Shown: piece after piece, positions 50,201 through 59,800 of the stretch | How positions within the stretch are numbered: the first letter of the stretch is position 1 | How the letters are laid out: the number at the start of each line of letters is the position of its first letter | Assembly (NCBI GenBank): GCA_016169945.1 | Contig: JADLSH010000388.1 | Coordinates: 3,918,501 to 3,982,500, forward strand | DNA length: 64,000 bases | Direction of reading: 5' to 3' | Origin: Trachythela sp. YZ-2020 | Taxonomy: Eukaryota; Cnidaria; Anthozoa; Malacalcyonacea; Clavulariidae | Position numbers and translations under genes: made by a program | Notes under the pieces: model-generated | The model's database searches: none | What the model saw: only the letters and a program-made list of their open reading frames with translations | Told to the model about the DNA's origin: nothing

Positions 50201-52809
50201 TAAGATCCCATAGCATAGTATATTTATTACTCTAAACTCCCTGTTATTTCAAGGTAAATGGTGAAAAATCGGTGGATGAAAACATTGCAGATAACGGTGG
50301 GATTAAACAAGCTTTTCAGGTATTGCACTCGAAGAAACGTAATGGGAATTGTAAGGGAAATATTTCCTTGATAATTTTGCCATCCCACATCGATATTTTC
50401 GCACTATATTTTTACTATCCGAGTAAAATCTGACCTTGAATATATAACTTAAGTCTCGTGCAAATTCAATTGAACTTATTTGATTTTCCTACACGGATCC
50501 GAGAAATCGGAACGCGCGAGTACCATTAAAGTGACCTAGCTTCCGACAGTCGGATCCGTTAGTCTAAAAAATCGGATCGAAATAGAAAGTGCTCCATTGC
50601 CATCCGACAAGACCAAAAGAAGCCGACTATCCCTAGACTAAACAGGTCACTGCTAGGGCCTGATCGTTGGTTAAACACCGGTAAAATCAGATCGCCCGAA
50701 CAGGCATCCAATAATTGGATCGAACAAATCAATCGGATCGTGAGAACAAGGCTTTATAGTTTATATATCTATTCATTTCAAGGGTAGAAGAAAGTCAAGG
50801 AGTTGTTATTAACTAGTAAATAACTCTTTCCCGTCCGAGGACTTTCTCGTTGACAGATACAATCGTCTGATGTTTTATAAGGGTAAACTACTAAAGTCGG
50901 TAACATGCAGCAAGTTTACGTCTTACAATATATTTTTCTTCCTCAGGCTTACCAGATGTGGAATAAGCAACACGATGAAGCTTTCCTTCCTGCGTTAAAT
51001 TTAACAAACAATCAACTGTTTTTCATTGGCTCCGCACAGGTATTTTTACAACCTAAAAATGCTATTTAAAAATTAAACGTGGCCGTGTGTATCCGGCATT
51101 GTTCACTGCACGTAAAATCGCACAAGTTGTAACGGCAAACCTGTAGCAGACTTGCTATCAGGATGTGCTCGTTCCCAGCACGCCAGCTTGTTGACAACTT
51201 GCTACAAAGTTATTGATTCAACAAACTTGTTACAAGTTGTTCCAATTAACAAGTTCTGAATGACAAATTAAGCTTTGTAGTAATAACATTGTTACAACTT
51301 GTTGACAACCTTGCTACAAGTCTGTTGCGAGCGCATTCATGTTGACAAGATGTGAGATTCTTAAGTGTGTAGGTAGCATAGTAGTGTGTAGGTGTGTAGG
51401 TTCGTTTCTGAATAACCCGAAAAGGTTAACAGAGCGTCGACATTTGAAGCAAAGGAACTACTGACATCGTAAGCAGGATATTCGTAACGCAAAACCTTCG
51501 TTAGAGACGGGAAGTGTTGTTAGACTTTTTCAGGTTATTCTGACAAAAACGACCGAAGCTATTTGTGCATTATAAAATGCTTAAAAATAAGAAACTCACA
51601 CTGATTATTAAAAATATTTCAAACTAGATTTGGTGTTCAAAACAGCGATATTCTCCACGTCTCGCACAGGGAATATACCCTCCTGGGATGATCAGGTACG
51701 TATAGTGATTAAAGCGTAACAATATTTCATAATACAATGCGGTAAGCATAAACATGACTATAGCCTGTAGCTAACACTTGACCTATGCTATACATGACCG
51801 CAATTTGACAATAACTGAGCGCAGCTCGACCTCGGCCAGAACGCAATCTGACCACAGTTTGAGCTCAATTGGACCTCGGTTAATTGGATATCTAGGGATA
51901 TTAACTCGTAGATCTGTTATCCGGTGTAAATATAGTTAGTTTTAGTTGAGTTTTCTCCTGTGGTTTAGAACCGTTCATGCATGATAGAGATATTATGTCT
52001 ATCATGTATAAATACGATTTGTTTAGTTTATGGGGCTTCGGTGGCGAAGTGGTTTAATAGCGCACTTGCCTTTCACCTCTAAGGCCGCGGGTTCAAGTCT
52101 CAATGAGAACTTTCTCCATGCGACTCGAACCCAGTCCTCAAGTGAAAAGAGTAAAGTCAACGCTCTGCCGAAAGTCCGGGTACTCCGGTTTCCTCCCACA
52201 GGGAAAGTTGACAGGGTGGGTTAGGTAAAAGGGCCCACAGTAACTGGCATATGCTGTTGTGGTGACCCTGCCCTAGTTGGCGAAGCTAAATAAATAGATA
52301 AATAAATAGAATGTAGTAACACTTGCAATCTAGGGAGAACAGTGTCTAGTGCTACCGTCTACCGAGTATAAATAAAGTTCAAGTGATCGCCTTTATACTG
52401 GCCCGTTAGAAAGAACAGTTTAGAACTGACAGAGCTTTGCAGTACAAATAGAGCTAGTTTAGTTTTGTTTCCTTCAGTACATAAGTAAGGTATGCCCGTT
52501 ATACTGTAGACTTTCGTGCGCCTTTTATAACTCCCCAATCCTTTATAACTCCCCAATAAAAACCACTTTAAGAGACAGACTTGGAGCAGGTCTACTTATA
52601 CTGCACCTCTAGGGAGCTATCCAGTATAAATATAACGATGATGATGATTATTTAGTGTTAGTTTCAGAATCGCACAGTATGTTATTTAAATATAACGATT
52701 CCCTTACAGAGTTATTGGTATGTTATCAAATTACCCAGAATTCTCGAAGGCATTCAAGTGTCCAGTTGGTTCCCGGATGAATCCGAAGGAAAAATGCAAC
52801 ATTTGGTAA
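38272..52809 (+). CDS. Complete M13 metallopeptidase (neprilysin/ECE-like), 20 exons
   Basis: Type II membrane zinc endopeptidase. Coding exons: 38272-38488, 38841-38915, 39241-39437, 39835-40095, 40599-40667, 41355-41480, 41846-41935, 42142-42275, 43141-43366, 43926-44024, 44103-44180, 45331-45434, 46464-46522, 46847-46898, 48092-48159, 50017-50141, 50254-50319, 50947-51039, 51628-51695 and 52710-52809. All phases join. Features in order: tail plus TM helix ([20 protein letters not shown]), [39 protein letters not shown] (zinc His, His and catalytic Glu), ENIADNGG (third zinc ligand) and a C-terminal Cys-Asn-Ile-Trp before TAA, the expected M13 end. Odd points: only one cysteine in the first stalk exon, Tyr where family members have His in the DVHSPG segment, and GC donors after exons 5 and 9. 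The first donor could also be 38482 (GTATGG), same phase. Head-to-head paralogue of the minus-strand gene. Confidence 0.93.
38969..39137. repeat. (CCATA)n pentanucleotide repeat
   Basis: Pure ACCAT/CCATA units over most of 38969-39137, interrupted at 39000-39050 by CACACCACGGCCA-type variants. Intron 2 of the plus-strand M13 gene. It produces a spurious Tyr/Gly/Met/Val/Trp ORF on the other strand. Confidence 0.95.
39466..39705. repeat. 10-bp minisatellite, ACTCGCTTAA units
   Basis: About 22 units, starting as ACTCGCCTTA/ACTCGCCTAA variants and becoming homogeneous ACTCGCTTAA in the middle. Lies in the intron after the 39241-39437 exon. Confidence 0.9.
40328..40590. repeat. Two adjacent palindromes in M13 intron 4
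   Basis: 40328-40437 has arms GGTGATATCAGTTTTATC and GATAAACTGATATCACC. 40449-40590 has arms GTGCCTTTATCAGGGTGATAA and TTATCCACCCTGGTAAAGG. The second ends only about 10 bases before the acceptor of the 40599 exon. Confidence 0.7.
42775..42958. repeat. Inverted-repeat element, GAGGGGCAAATCACT ends
   Basis: Termini GAGGGGCAAATCACT and AGTGATTTGCCCCTC, with inner words AATCTCGTACACCTT and AATCTCATACACCTT in the same orientation. The interior is a run of AAAAATCAC words. Intron 8 of the plus-strand M13 gene. Confidence 0.75.
44769..44995. mobile_element. GC-rich MITE
   Basis: Ends GGTTTCCATTACGGTAGCTT and ACGACCGTAATGCAAAACGG are imperfect inverted repeats, each followed inwards by a TTTGCCCGCGCGG-type block. 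The element is far richer in G+C than its surroundings, with internal GCGGACA/TGTCCGC pairs. Intronic. Confidence 0.65.
45585..46020. repeat. ACAACTTGTTGACAAG repeat with a nested element
   Basis: Repetitive palindromic words (CAACTTGTTAACAAGTTG, CTTGCTACAAGTCTGTTGCA) are shared with a second copy at 51090-51360. The copy here is split by a nested inverted-repeat element at about 45768-45904, with ends GGGCCGGTTGTATAAAA and TTTTTATACAACCGGTCCC. Confidence 0.75.
47513..47866 (+). pseudogene. LINE reverse-transcriptase C-terminal fragment
   Basis: The 117-codon ORF contains the typical tail [20 protein letters not shown] followed by a SDEI...[11 protein letters not shown] stretch and a Cys-rich end (CAKCHSC). 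This is the C-terminal region of CR1/Jockey-type non-LTR reverse transcriptases. No catalytic part is present. It lies in the intron before the HELTH exon, in sense orientation. Confidence 0.7.
48092..48159 (+). CDS. Catalytic HELTH exon of the plus-strand M13 gene
   Basis: 68-nt exon, acceptor ACCAG, donor GTACAG, phase 1 at both ends. It encodes [27 protein letters not shown] (48129-48143) is the M13 HExxH zinc motif. It is isolated between a 1.2-kb intron holding a LINE tail and a 1.86-kb intron holding a hAT-like element and minisatellites, so it is easily missed by ORF-based annotation. Confidence 0.92.
48470..48963. repeat. 12-bp minisatellite block 1
   Basis: About 41 units of TGCGTTGAGGTC/TGCGTTGAGGTA. 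Around 48698-48770 some units gain one or two G residues (GAGGGT), which shifts the reading frame. The block ends in (ATT)n. Multiple-of-three unit length leaves several frames open, giving artificial ALRYALRS and VCVE repeats. Confidence 0.95.
49174..49360 (-). pseudogene. LINE reverse-transcriptase tail fused to the minisatellite frame
   Basis: Reads [20 protein letters not shown] then [20 protein letters not shown] and stops at 49174. The FMKKSF.YRGA..WNNLP block is the typical end of a non-LTR RT. Upstream in the same frame the sequence dissolves into the 12-bp repeat, suggesting the repeat expanded from the LINE's own coding sequence. Confidence 0.65.
49362..49602. repeat. 12-bp minisatellite block 2
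   Basis: About 20 units of the same 12-mer as block 1, including TTTGAGGCCTGC and TTGATGTCTGCG variants. On the minus strand it reads [12 protein letters not shown] in frame with the LINE tail that follows at 49174-49360. Confidence 0.95.
51090..51360. repeat. Second copy of the ACAACTTGTTG repeat
   Basis: Same order of words as the copy at 45585 but without the nested insertion. Begins CGTAAAATCGCACAAGTTGT and ends GCTACAAGTCTGTTGCGAG. It lies between the 50947 and 51628 exons. Confidence 0.75.
51628..51695 (+). CDS. M13 exon with the substituted His position
   Basis: 68-nt exon encoding [22 protein letters not shown] plus two bases, joined to [12 protein letters not shown] in the last exon. 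In neprilysin the corresponding stretch reads VWCGTYRPEY...DVHSPGNFR; the His (His711 in human numbering) stabilises the transition state. Here the aligned residue is Tyr and the segment is about three residues shorter. The Arg before VIG is kept. Splice sites (AAACTAG, GTACGT) are good, so a mis-drawn exon is unlikely. Confidence 0.85.
52032..52310 (+). repeat. tRNA-derived SINE, nearly full length
   Basis: The head GGGGCTTCGGTGGCGAAGTG... with B-box GCGGGTTCAAGTCTC is tRNA-like. The body contains GGGTACTCCGGTTTCCTCCC, a motif I associate with the conserved central domain of many metazoan SINEs. The tail is (AAATAAATAG)n. Partial relatives: 10480-10560, 12905-13070, 59490-59580 and a head at 61555-61620. 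Intron 19 of the plus-strand M13 gene. Confidence 0.75.
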
Positions 52810-53440
52810 CAAATTCTTAACAATACATTTAAATACGAAATAGTTTATAATATATACTATATTATCCAGAATAATTTACACAATTTAGTATTGCTAGGCA
52901 ATCGATTTATATATATTTAGATGTAGCTAGTGAAATTTATATTGTGTGTTAGGAGTAGAAGTGTATAAAACTAAGCGTGATTTAATTACAACCTGTGTGC
53001 TGTTTTGTCGAATTTTCCCGATTCGGCTTGAGTGTTCTACTGAATCTACTGTGCTTATGTTTATGGTCAATTTTTTTGCAAATTATAGCTATAATTATAA
53101 TTGAGACATTGTATAAAATGTGTTCATTAAACCGTAGAACTCATGCCGTAGTGCTGATCTATGTTTTCAACTGGAATGCTGCCTCTTCGCTGCTCCGTGA
53201 AATTTCTTTTCTCAAACATGTTTTTTCTTACTATAAAAAATGAATAAGACACTATTAGTGTCACACCTAAGATTGCGGGTTCAAATTCTTGCTGGCGGCG
53301 ATTTTTCGGGCCGTCTAAATGAGAATATCTGGAAACGTTTTTTACAATCCGTCATATATTGAAACCATCCTTTGACAGTTCTTGCTCCTTATATCAGATC
53401 TTTATTGGAAATGTACCAAACAAGGTATTTTTATCATTAG

Positions 53441-53471
<31 letters not shown>

Positions 53472-56400
53472 GTAAGATAAAAACAATATCAGGAATCACC
53501 GAACGAGCTCCGTAGTGTAAACACTATTATGTGACACTATTATGTTTCGAGATATCAGGAATCACCGAATTCGCTCAATTTCCCCCAAATCTTTAACGGT
53601 TTTTCGATTAACAATTCCCCAAATTTTCTCAAAATATTACAACAACATTTTTGCGCCTCATTTTTGCCCGACTAATTTGGTAAATTTGCCCGAAAAAGTG
53701 GCCATTTCTACACATTGGGGGGGGGGGGTGTCACACCCCCACACACCCCACTATTTACGCCCCTGATTGCAAACCACAAAGGAAATCAGCACCGTATCGT
53801 GATAAACGTCCATAAACGTTTACACGCTGCGAGTTGTCGGTTTGATTTTAGGTTTTGGTGAATGTTAATGACGAATATTTTCAGTTGATGTAGCTAGTCG
53901 TCATGTGACGTTTACACCGTTTTTCTCAAGTATCATTTAAGTGCATCTGAAACTAGCTCAGCCCGACAAATATAGATTTTATATGTGTATTTATACCTAG
54001 CCGTATTGCCAAGCACAAGGCCATCACCCACGGAATAATAAAAGAGAGAGATATTTGTTTGACAATCCAGAAACAGAATCCCTCCATGAGCATTATCAGA
54101 ACACATGTCAGTAGAAACACGACCATAGTGTCCAGTCTCCCACACTGCTGGCACGCGTCCGTGATGCACGGTGAAGCATTTACACTGAAAACGAAAGAAA
54201 TTCGAGAATTTAACTATTACTGTATTAGTTAACTTTTTGTTCAATAGCATTTATAGTAGCGGAAATTTAACATAATCGTAACAATGTTTTAGTTTTCAAA
54301 ATAATTTGATCCAAAACAGTATAGGTGGCTTATAAAGGAAATTAAATGTACCATTGCGCCAGAAGGTACGCCGTCCGTTCGCCATTTTGTTCTTAAAACG
54401 GTTTATGAAACTTCTATCTTATTTATGTAAGTCTGGTAAATGACTACTTCGTAGGCAAGAAATCTTAGCATTTTTGTCGACAATGAATGATAAAATTTAG
54501 ATTTAGAATTTGTTTGTTTTGCTTGTATTAAAAGCTCAGCCAAAATACTTGAACCGTAACCTCGAAATTGTTAGCCCCTTAGCTCCCTTGTATCAATTAC
54601 AAGCTATTGTACTGCAAAGAAAATAACACACGGTCAAAAAGCTTGAAAACGTGCGCTGAAAATTCCCCAAAAGTGCACTTGTCTGACCGCGGAAATAGAA
54701 AGATATGCATTTTATTGTTTAGTTCGTCATAATGAGTCACATAACTAGTCTAAAGTACAGACTAAACATTCCGAATTTATGACTTTTAACCCAAATATAT
54801 TCTCTTTACTTCATACTTGAAAGTTAAACTAAGCATAAATGTATAAGATTATGTTGTCTACCTTCTAAACGACTCAAAAATTATCCCAAAAAGCAGAAAT
54901 GACAACGCTTTTACCATTTTGCCAGGAAACTCTGATGCATTGTATTCTAATAAATAGAGTGGCCTTGTCTTATTAATACAAAGGTGTCTTTTTATTTTGC
55001 AAATTTGCGCAATTTTCCTGTTTCTATATTTAACCAAAGGAGCTATAAAAAGATTGTCTTTTTATAGCACATTTGCTAAAAATAAATTTTCATCGCTGTA
55101 GGTCATTCTCAGTGACGTCAAGACAAACCAATTATGCGAAAGAACCGCATTGTTCACTTTGTTGCCATAGATATTTTGAAACAGATACTCATATATATAT
55201 ATAAATTTTGCCTAGATATATATAGATTTTAATGGATGTTTTAGAGTAGAACATTTAACTATGATAACAAGTGGAAGTTTGTAATTTAGGTTATATCTTT
55301 TTGTGTTCACATGGACATATATTTAAGTCAATTTATGGCCGGTTAGGGTTAGTGATAGAGTTATGATTAGGGTCATGATCAAAGAGACTGATATATACGT
55401 ACGCGCGAACTGATGAGGATGCTTTATAGCGAGCACAAATGGCGAAACTTGTGTTCGTAGTCGAATATGAACTCTGCTCTTATTTTTCGCAGTGCATGGA
55501 ATATATTTCCATGACGACTTAACGCTTGTCTGTGCAATTTTCAATTCTATTTAAGAAACATCGCTAAAGTATTGTGGTTTAATATTTTCATTATTCAAAT
55601 GAAATAGTCGTATCTTTTCATTTCCGCTTCGTCGTTTTTTCGAGTCGGCAGCTATTCGTTCATTCGTTGTGGGTTACGAGCAGTTTGCAATAAGTATGAA
55701 AAATGTTTTCGTATCACTGGGGCCGTGATTCGGTAATAGTCAGAATCGAAACGCTCATTGATTGTTCAAGAAATACAGAAAAAACAAATTCCGAATAATA
55801 GTGTCTGCATCAAGAGCAGTACCAGAGTCAAAGACATCATCAGAAGCCTGTCCTCTAGGACAAACGTTATGAATTAAATGATTTCGTGCGTTAAATTGGT
55901 ACAATCACCCCCTCCACCCCCAACTGATCCTTGTGACATAACAACTCCACTATCACAGAGGGACTATGCAGTCCGCAGACACATTTTAACCGAGCTATTT
56001 ATAAATTTTTTGAAAACAGCTTTGCAACATATATAACTATTCATATCAATTGTGCATACGTGACAGCGAAATATTATCTCGATCCCTTTCATTCTGCTAT
56101 GTCATCCTTTTAATTTCATTCAGACATGCAGAGTCAGTGAATTTTTGTGTTTACTGTAATTAAAGAGCAAATTTCCTATTTTTGCCAGCACGAGTATGAT
56201 AATTCAGATAATATCTCGATAAACTATCAATGACTTGAAATACAATGTATAGTTTTGTGACTTCTTAATATTGTGAACGATCAATATCAATATATATGTG
56301 CTTTTGTTCAGCACAGGTGTGACAGGTGTTTGCCGTCAGTTTCATTCATTGTAGACAATGAAACTTTTAAAATAGGATTTTCCCGTTACATCGGAATGAA

Positions 56401-56887
56401 ATTTATCCAAAATAGATTAAATTTATTTTTCTTGCCCTTTTACACTGACCTATATATATTTTATTGACTGCGAAGACGATTTAGAAATATTTTTCTGTAA
56501 TTATACTAAATTTTGGCGGCGGAAGAAAGGAGTTACAGTAACTTGTTGTCATTTTGTATTTCTTGCTTTAAAATTGCGCGACTGATTTCATGTCAAATGT
56601 TAAATATGGACTTATTTTCAATGTTTTAGAATGTTTTACGAATTATTTTAAAATCATGTAGATGATTTTGAGCGATGGAAAATAACAACCGTATTGTCGT
56701 GTCCAGTCCACTGGTCCAGTCTTGGCGTGTTTTTGGTACGAAATTCAAGATGGCGACGAAAACAATGGATTGTTTATAGCGCTTGGTTACTGTAAAATAT
56801 CCAAAACACTCTTTATACTTAGCTCTAGATGATTTTGAATCAGGATAGAATTTAAACCTGTATTTGTAAAATACTACAAATTTTAAA
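52810..56887. other. Intergenic region between the M13 gene and ARMC9
   Basis: Contains (GTT)n at 53440-53472, a G/C-tract repeat end at about 53570-53770, the dispersed repeat 53850-53970 and the orphan exon-like segment 53997-54184. From 54200 to 56880 I see only AT-rich sequence with no gene, apart from the weak hammerhead-like coincidence at 55408 that I rejected. The ARMC9 promoter should lie near 56500-56880; no TATA box was picked out. Confidence 0.55.
53997..54184 (-). CDS. Unidentified exon-like segment
   Basis: 188-nt open segment with acceptor GTTTTCAG and donor GTATAA. It encodes CKCFTVHHGRVPAVWETGHY, then GRVSTDMCSDNAHGGILFLD, then CQTNISLFYYSVGDGLVLGN. Composition looks protein-like: balanced, with cysteines, glycines and aromatic residues. 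I do not recognise the family. No partner exon was found on this strand nearby. Downstream it runs into a repeat shared with 1685-1800. It could be an exon of an unlisted gene, a captured exon in a transposon, or chance. Confidence 0.35.
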
Positions 56888-59800
56888 ATGGACGCGGTGA
56901 TCGGAGTAGAACCACAGCTTAATGCCATCGTGAAACAGGTTTGTGACTTTGTGAATTGTGGATGTTTAGCTTTTGACAATTGAGCAGAGATCAGCATAGA
57001 TATAAATTTGTGCAAAGATGCAAGTGCAGTCTAAAAATGAGTATCTGAATGAGTTTCACTGATTTTCCGACATCTATATTAAACAAAACAGCTTAAAACC
57101 CAGCACAGACGAGCAAGTTTTCCTTGACAAGTTTTGACAAGTTCCTTGATAATTTAATGTATTTTCCTAAATTTTTTATATATTTTATTAACTGTTTTGT
57201 CCATGATTACTGATAAATATTATTTTCAGTGATGAAGCTAGCCATGGTCATTGGTCATGCTATGTTAATAAATGTGCACTTAGACAGGCTAAAGACAATA
57301 TAAATTTGCATAGCATGACCAGTTGCTTTGTTGCTGATTGTCTATGTTTATTTCTAATATACAAACCTACCCAAGGCTGATCCATTTGACTACATTTTAC
57401 CTAGAACTTGCCAAGATCTTGCTTGGTTCTTGAAAGATCTTGTGAAGATGTTAACTAGGTTTTTTTAATCAGATCTTGTTAATATATTCCTGTCATAGCT
57501 CCTAATATAGGTCTGCACAAATCTAGATCTTCACAATGTTGACATATTGTAGCAAGATCTTGTTGACATAAGCCTGAGGTCCTACCTAGCGCATGGTGAG
57601 ACAGCCCTCGAAAAAAGGGCTGGCAAAAAAATGCTGACCTAAATCTGACCCAGGTCGGCACCTCTCGGCATTTTTTGAGGCCACTTTCAGTTTCTACCTC
57701 TGGAATTGCAATTTTGGAGCAGCTGCAAGCACTAGTAATTACAAAGTCTGACAAAGTCATTCAGCTGTCTGGTGTCCCAGTTACTGCCATTTGCAAGCTA
57801 CCTGTAGGCTGGAGAATTTTCAAACGTTTGTTTACGTTTTAAACGAGGACGCTATGACCGGAAACGTCGACGTTTCATTCCAAACCAATCAAGTTTGACT
57901 TGGAAGCCCTTCAAGTTTTGACAGGTCCCGCCTTCACGTTTTGCGTTTTATTTATAGTACATACCGTATTCTGTATAAGTGTTTTGGATTTTTGGTTTAC
58001 TTTTTTGGTATAATGTATAAAGTAAGCAAGAAAGGACGAGTCTACATGCCAGGGAAAGCAATTGATAATGATTTGAGGCGCTTAATTATTGATAAATGTA
58101 TAGCGGCGGGAGGAAATTGTGTTACAGAAGAATTGCCTGTTCCCTTAAAAGCCATTGCCAATGAAGTCAATGTTAGTGAGAATACTGTCATGCGGATATG
58201 GTGACGATTTTGCACTGATAGATAATGATAGGCAAAAATTTGGCACTGATAGGCAAAAATTTGCCGACCTGGGAGGTTGACAGGTCGGCATTCAGGTCGG
58301 CATTGCCGAATGCCAGCCTCGTTTTTGAGGGCTGGTGAGATCTTACCTAACCGGGTTGGCTCATCTCATATGAACTCACAATGATTTTTATATCTATTAA
58401 TAAGGACATCCGTATCTCACTCAGGTGAGCTTCCCGGTTAGCTGCAGGGTTCCTATGAACAGACCCTTAGTCAATTGATCAAAAAAGTTACATCTATGTA
58501 TGATTGTTGGCCTGGTTTTCACAATGATAATAACAAAATAATAAATACCTGTACTGGTGGGATAATGGTGGGAAAATGTAGGTGTGATTTTCATGAAATG
58601 TTTGTTGTGCATTTGTTAATTAATTAATTATATTCAATTCCATGAAATAAAATCTTTCTATTTAGTATATGGAATATATGAATTATGTCTCAACAAAAGA
58701 GGCTTTTGAAAAAGATTTGTTATCCATGGGGAAATCTGTTTCTCATCCTGTAGTCTCCATTCACAGTGACCGACAAGAAGTGGACATTGAGGTATTTGTC
58801 AAATGAATGAAAGTGGACATTGAGGTATTTGTCAAATTGTCAAATGAATGAATATTTCAATTGTGGTATATTTTAGGAGTCGCTGTTGAGTTGTTTTGAA
58901 ACTGGCAACTACCAACATTTTTTCAAGTTATGGACAACAAACATCCCATTAAAAACTCGAAATGAAGATGTTGATTGTCAGAAACTTGAGTTCAATTTGC
59001 GTCTGTATTTTGCAGTTTTTCCATTGGTTAATGATATGGGCAAAATGGTGAGTTCTTGATGGAGACACTTAATATGTAATATTTAAATATTTCTTTTTGC
59101 TATCATGTGCTATGTTCTTGACAGAATTTTAACTAAAATGCCAACAATGAAGATTAACTAACTTTATTGATTTATACTGAATGGCAGATTAGGCGGTGGA
59201 GTAGGGTACAACTACAGTACCTGAAAAATACAATAAGAACTTCGACGTTCCTCAAATTCGGCTCAAAACGCGTGCGTTACGTCACATGTGCAACAATAGA
59301 GTTGTGATAGTTTCCCCATTCAATCTATATTGAGATGCCATTTTTAATTATTTTTAATATACACAATTATACACAGAAGAAAGCCCGGAAAGTCCTTTGA
59401 ACTTCAAAATGTTCCTCAATCGTGTTTCTAAGGCAAATGTTCCTCAGGATCTAGGATCCCGAGATCCCACTTTTTTCCACGTCTGTAAAGAAGGAACCAG
59501 TGAGACTACCTGGAGAAAACCTACAGAGGTTGGTAGAGTCGTGCTTAAAGCATCTGAGGCGAAATTATAATCAGACAACTACATTGAACTATTAAACACT
59601 GCACTACTGATACAACTCTGTCACAATACATGTTTCATTAAATTGACTATTATTGGTTATAGGAAATTGAGAAAAGAAAGAAGCATTTTAAAACATATTT
59701 AGAGACGACTGGATCTTCGCTCAGTCAAACCACGGAATTCCTTCCTTACTATGCGTTGCCTTTCATACCCAATGTCATGGAACATCCGTCATTTAAACCT

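Noticed and set aside
55408..55452. CTGATGAG ... CGAAAC on the plus strand, resembling a hammerhead core with CGAA/UUCG stem I
   Set aside because: The segment between the two core parts does not form stem II beyond one base pair, and stem III would be only two pairs; likely chance.
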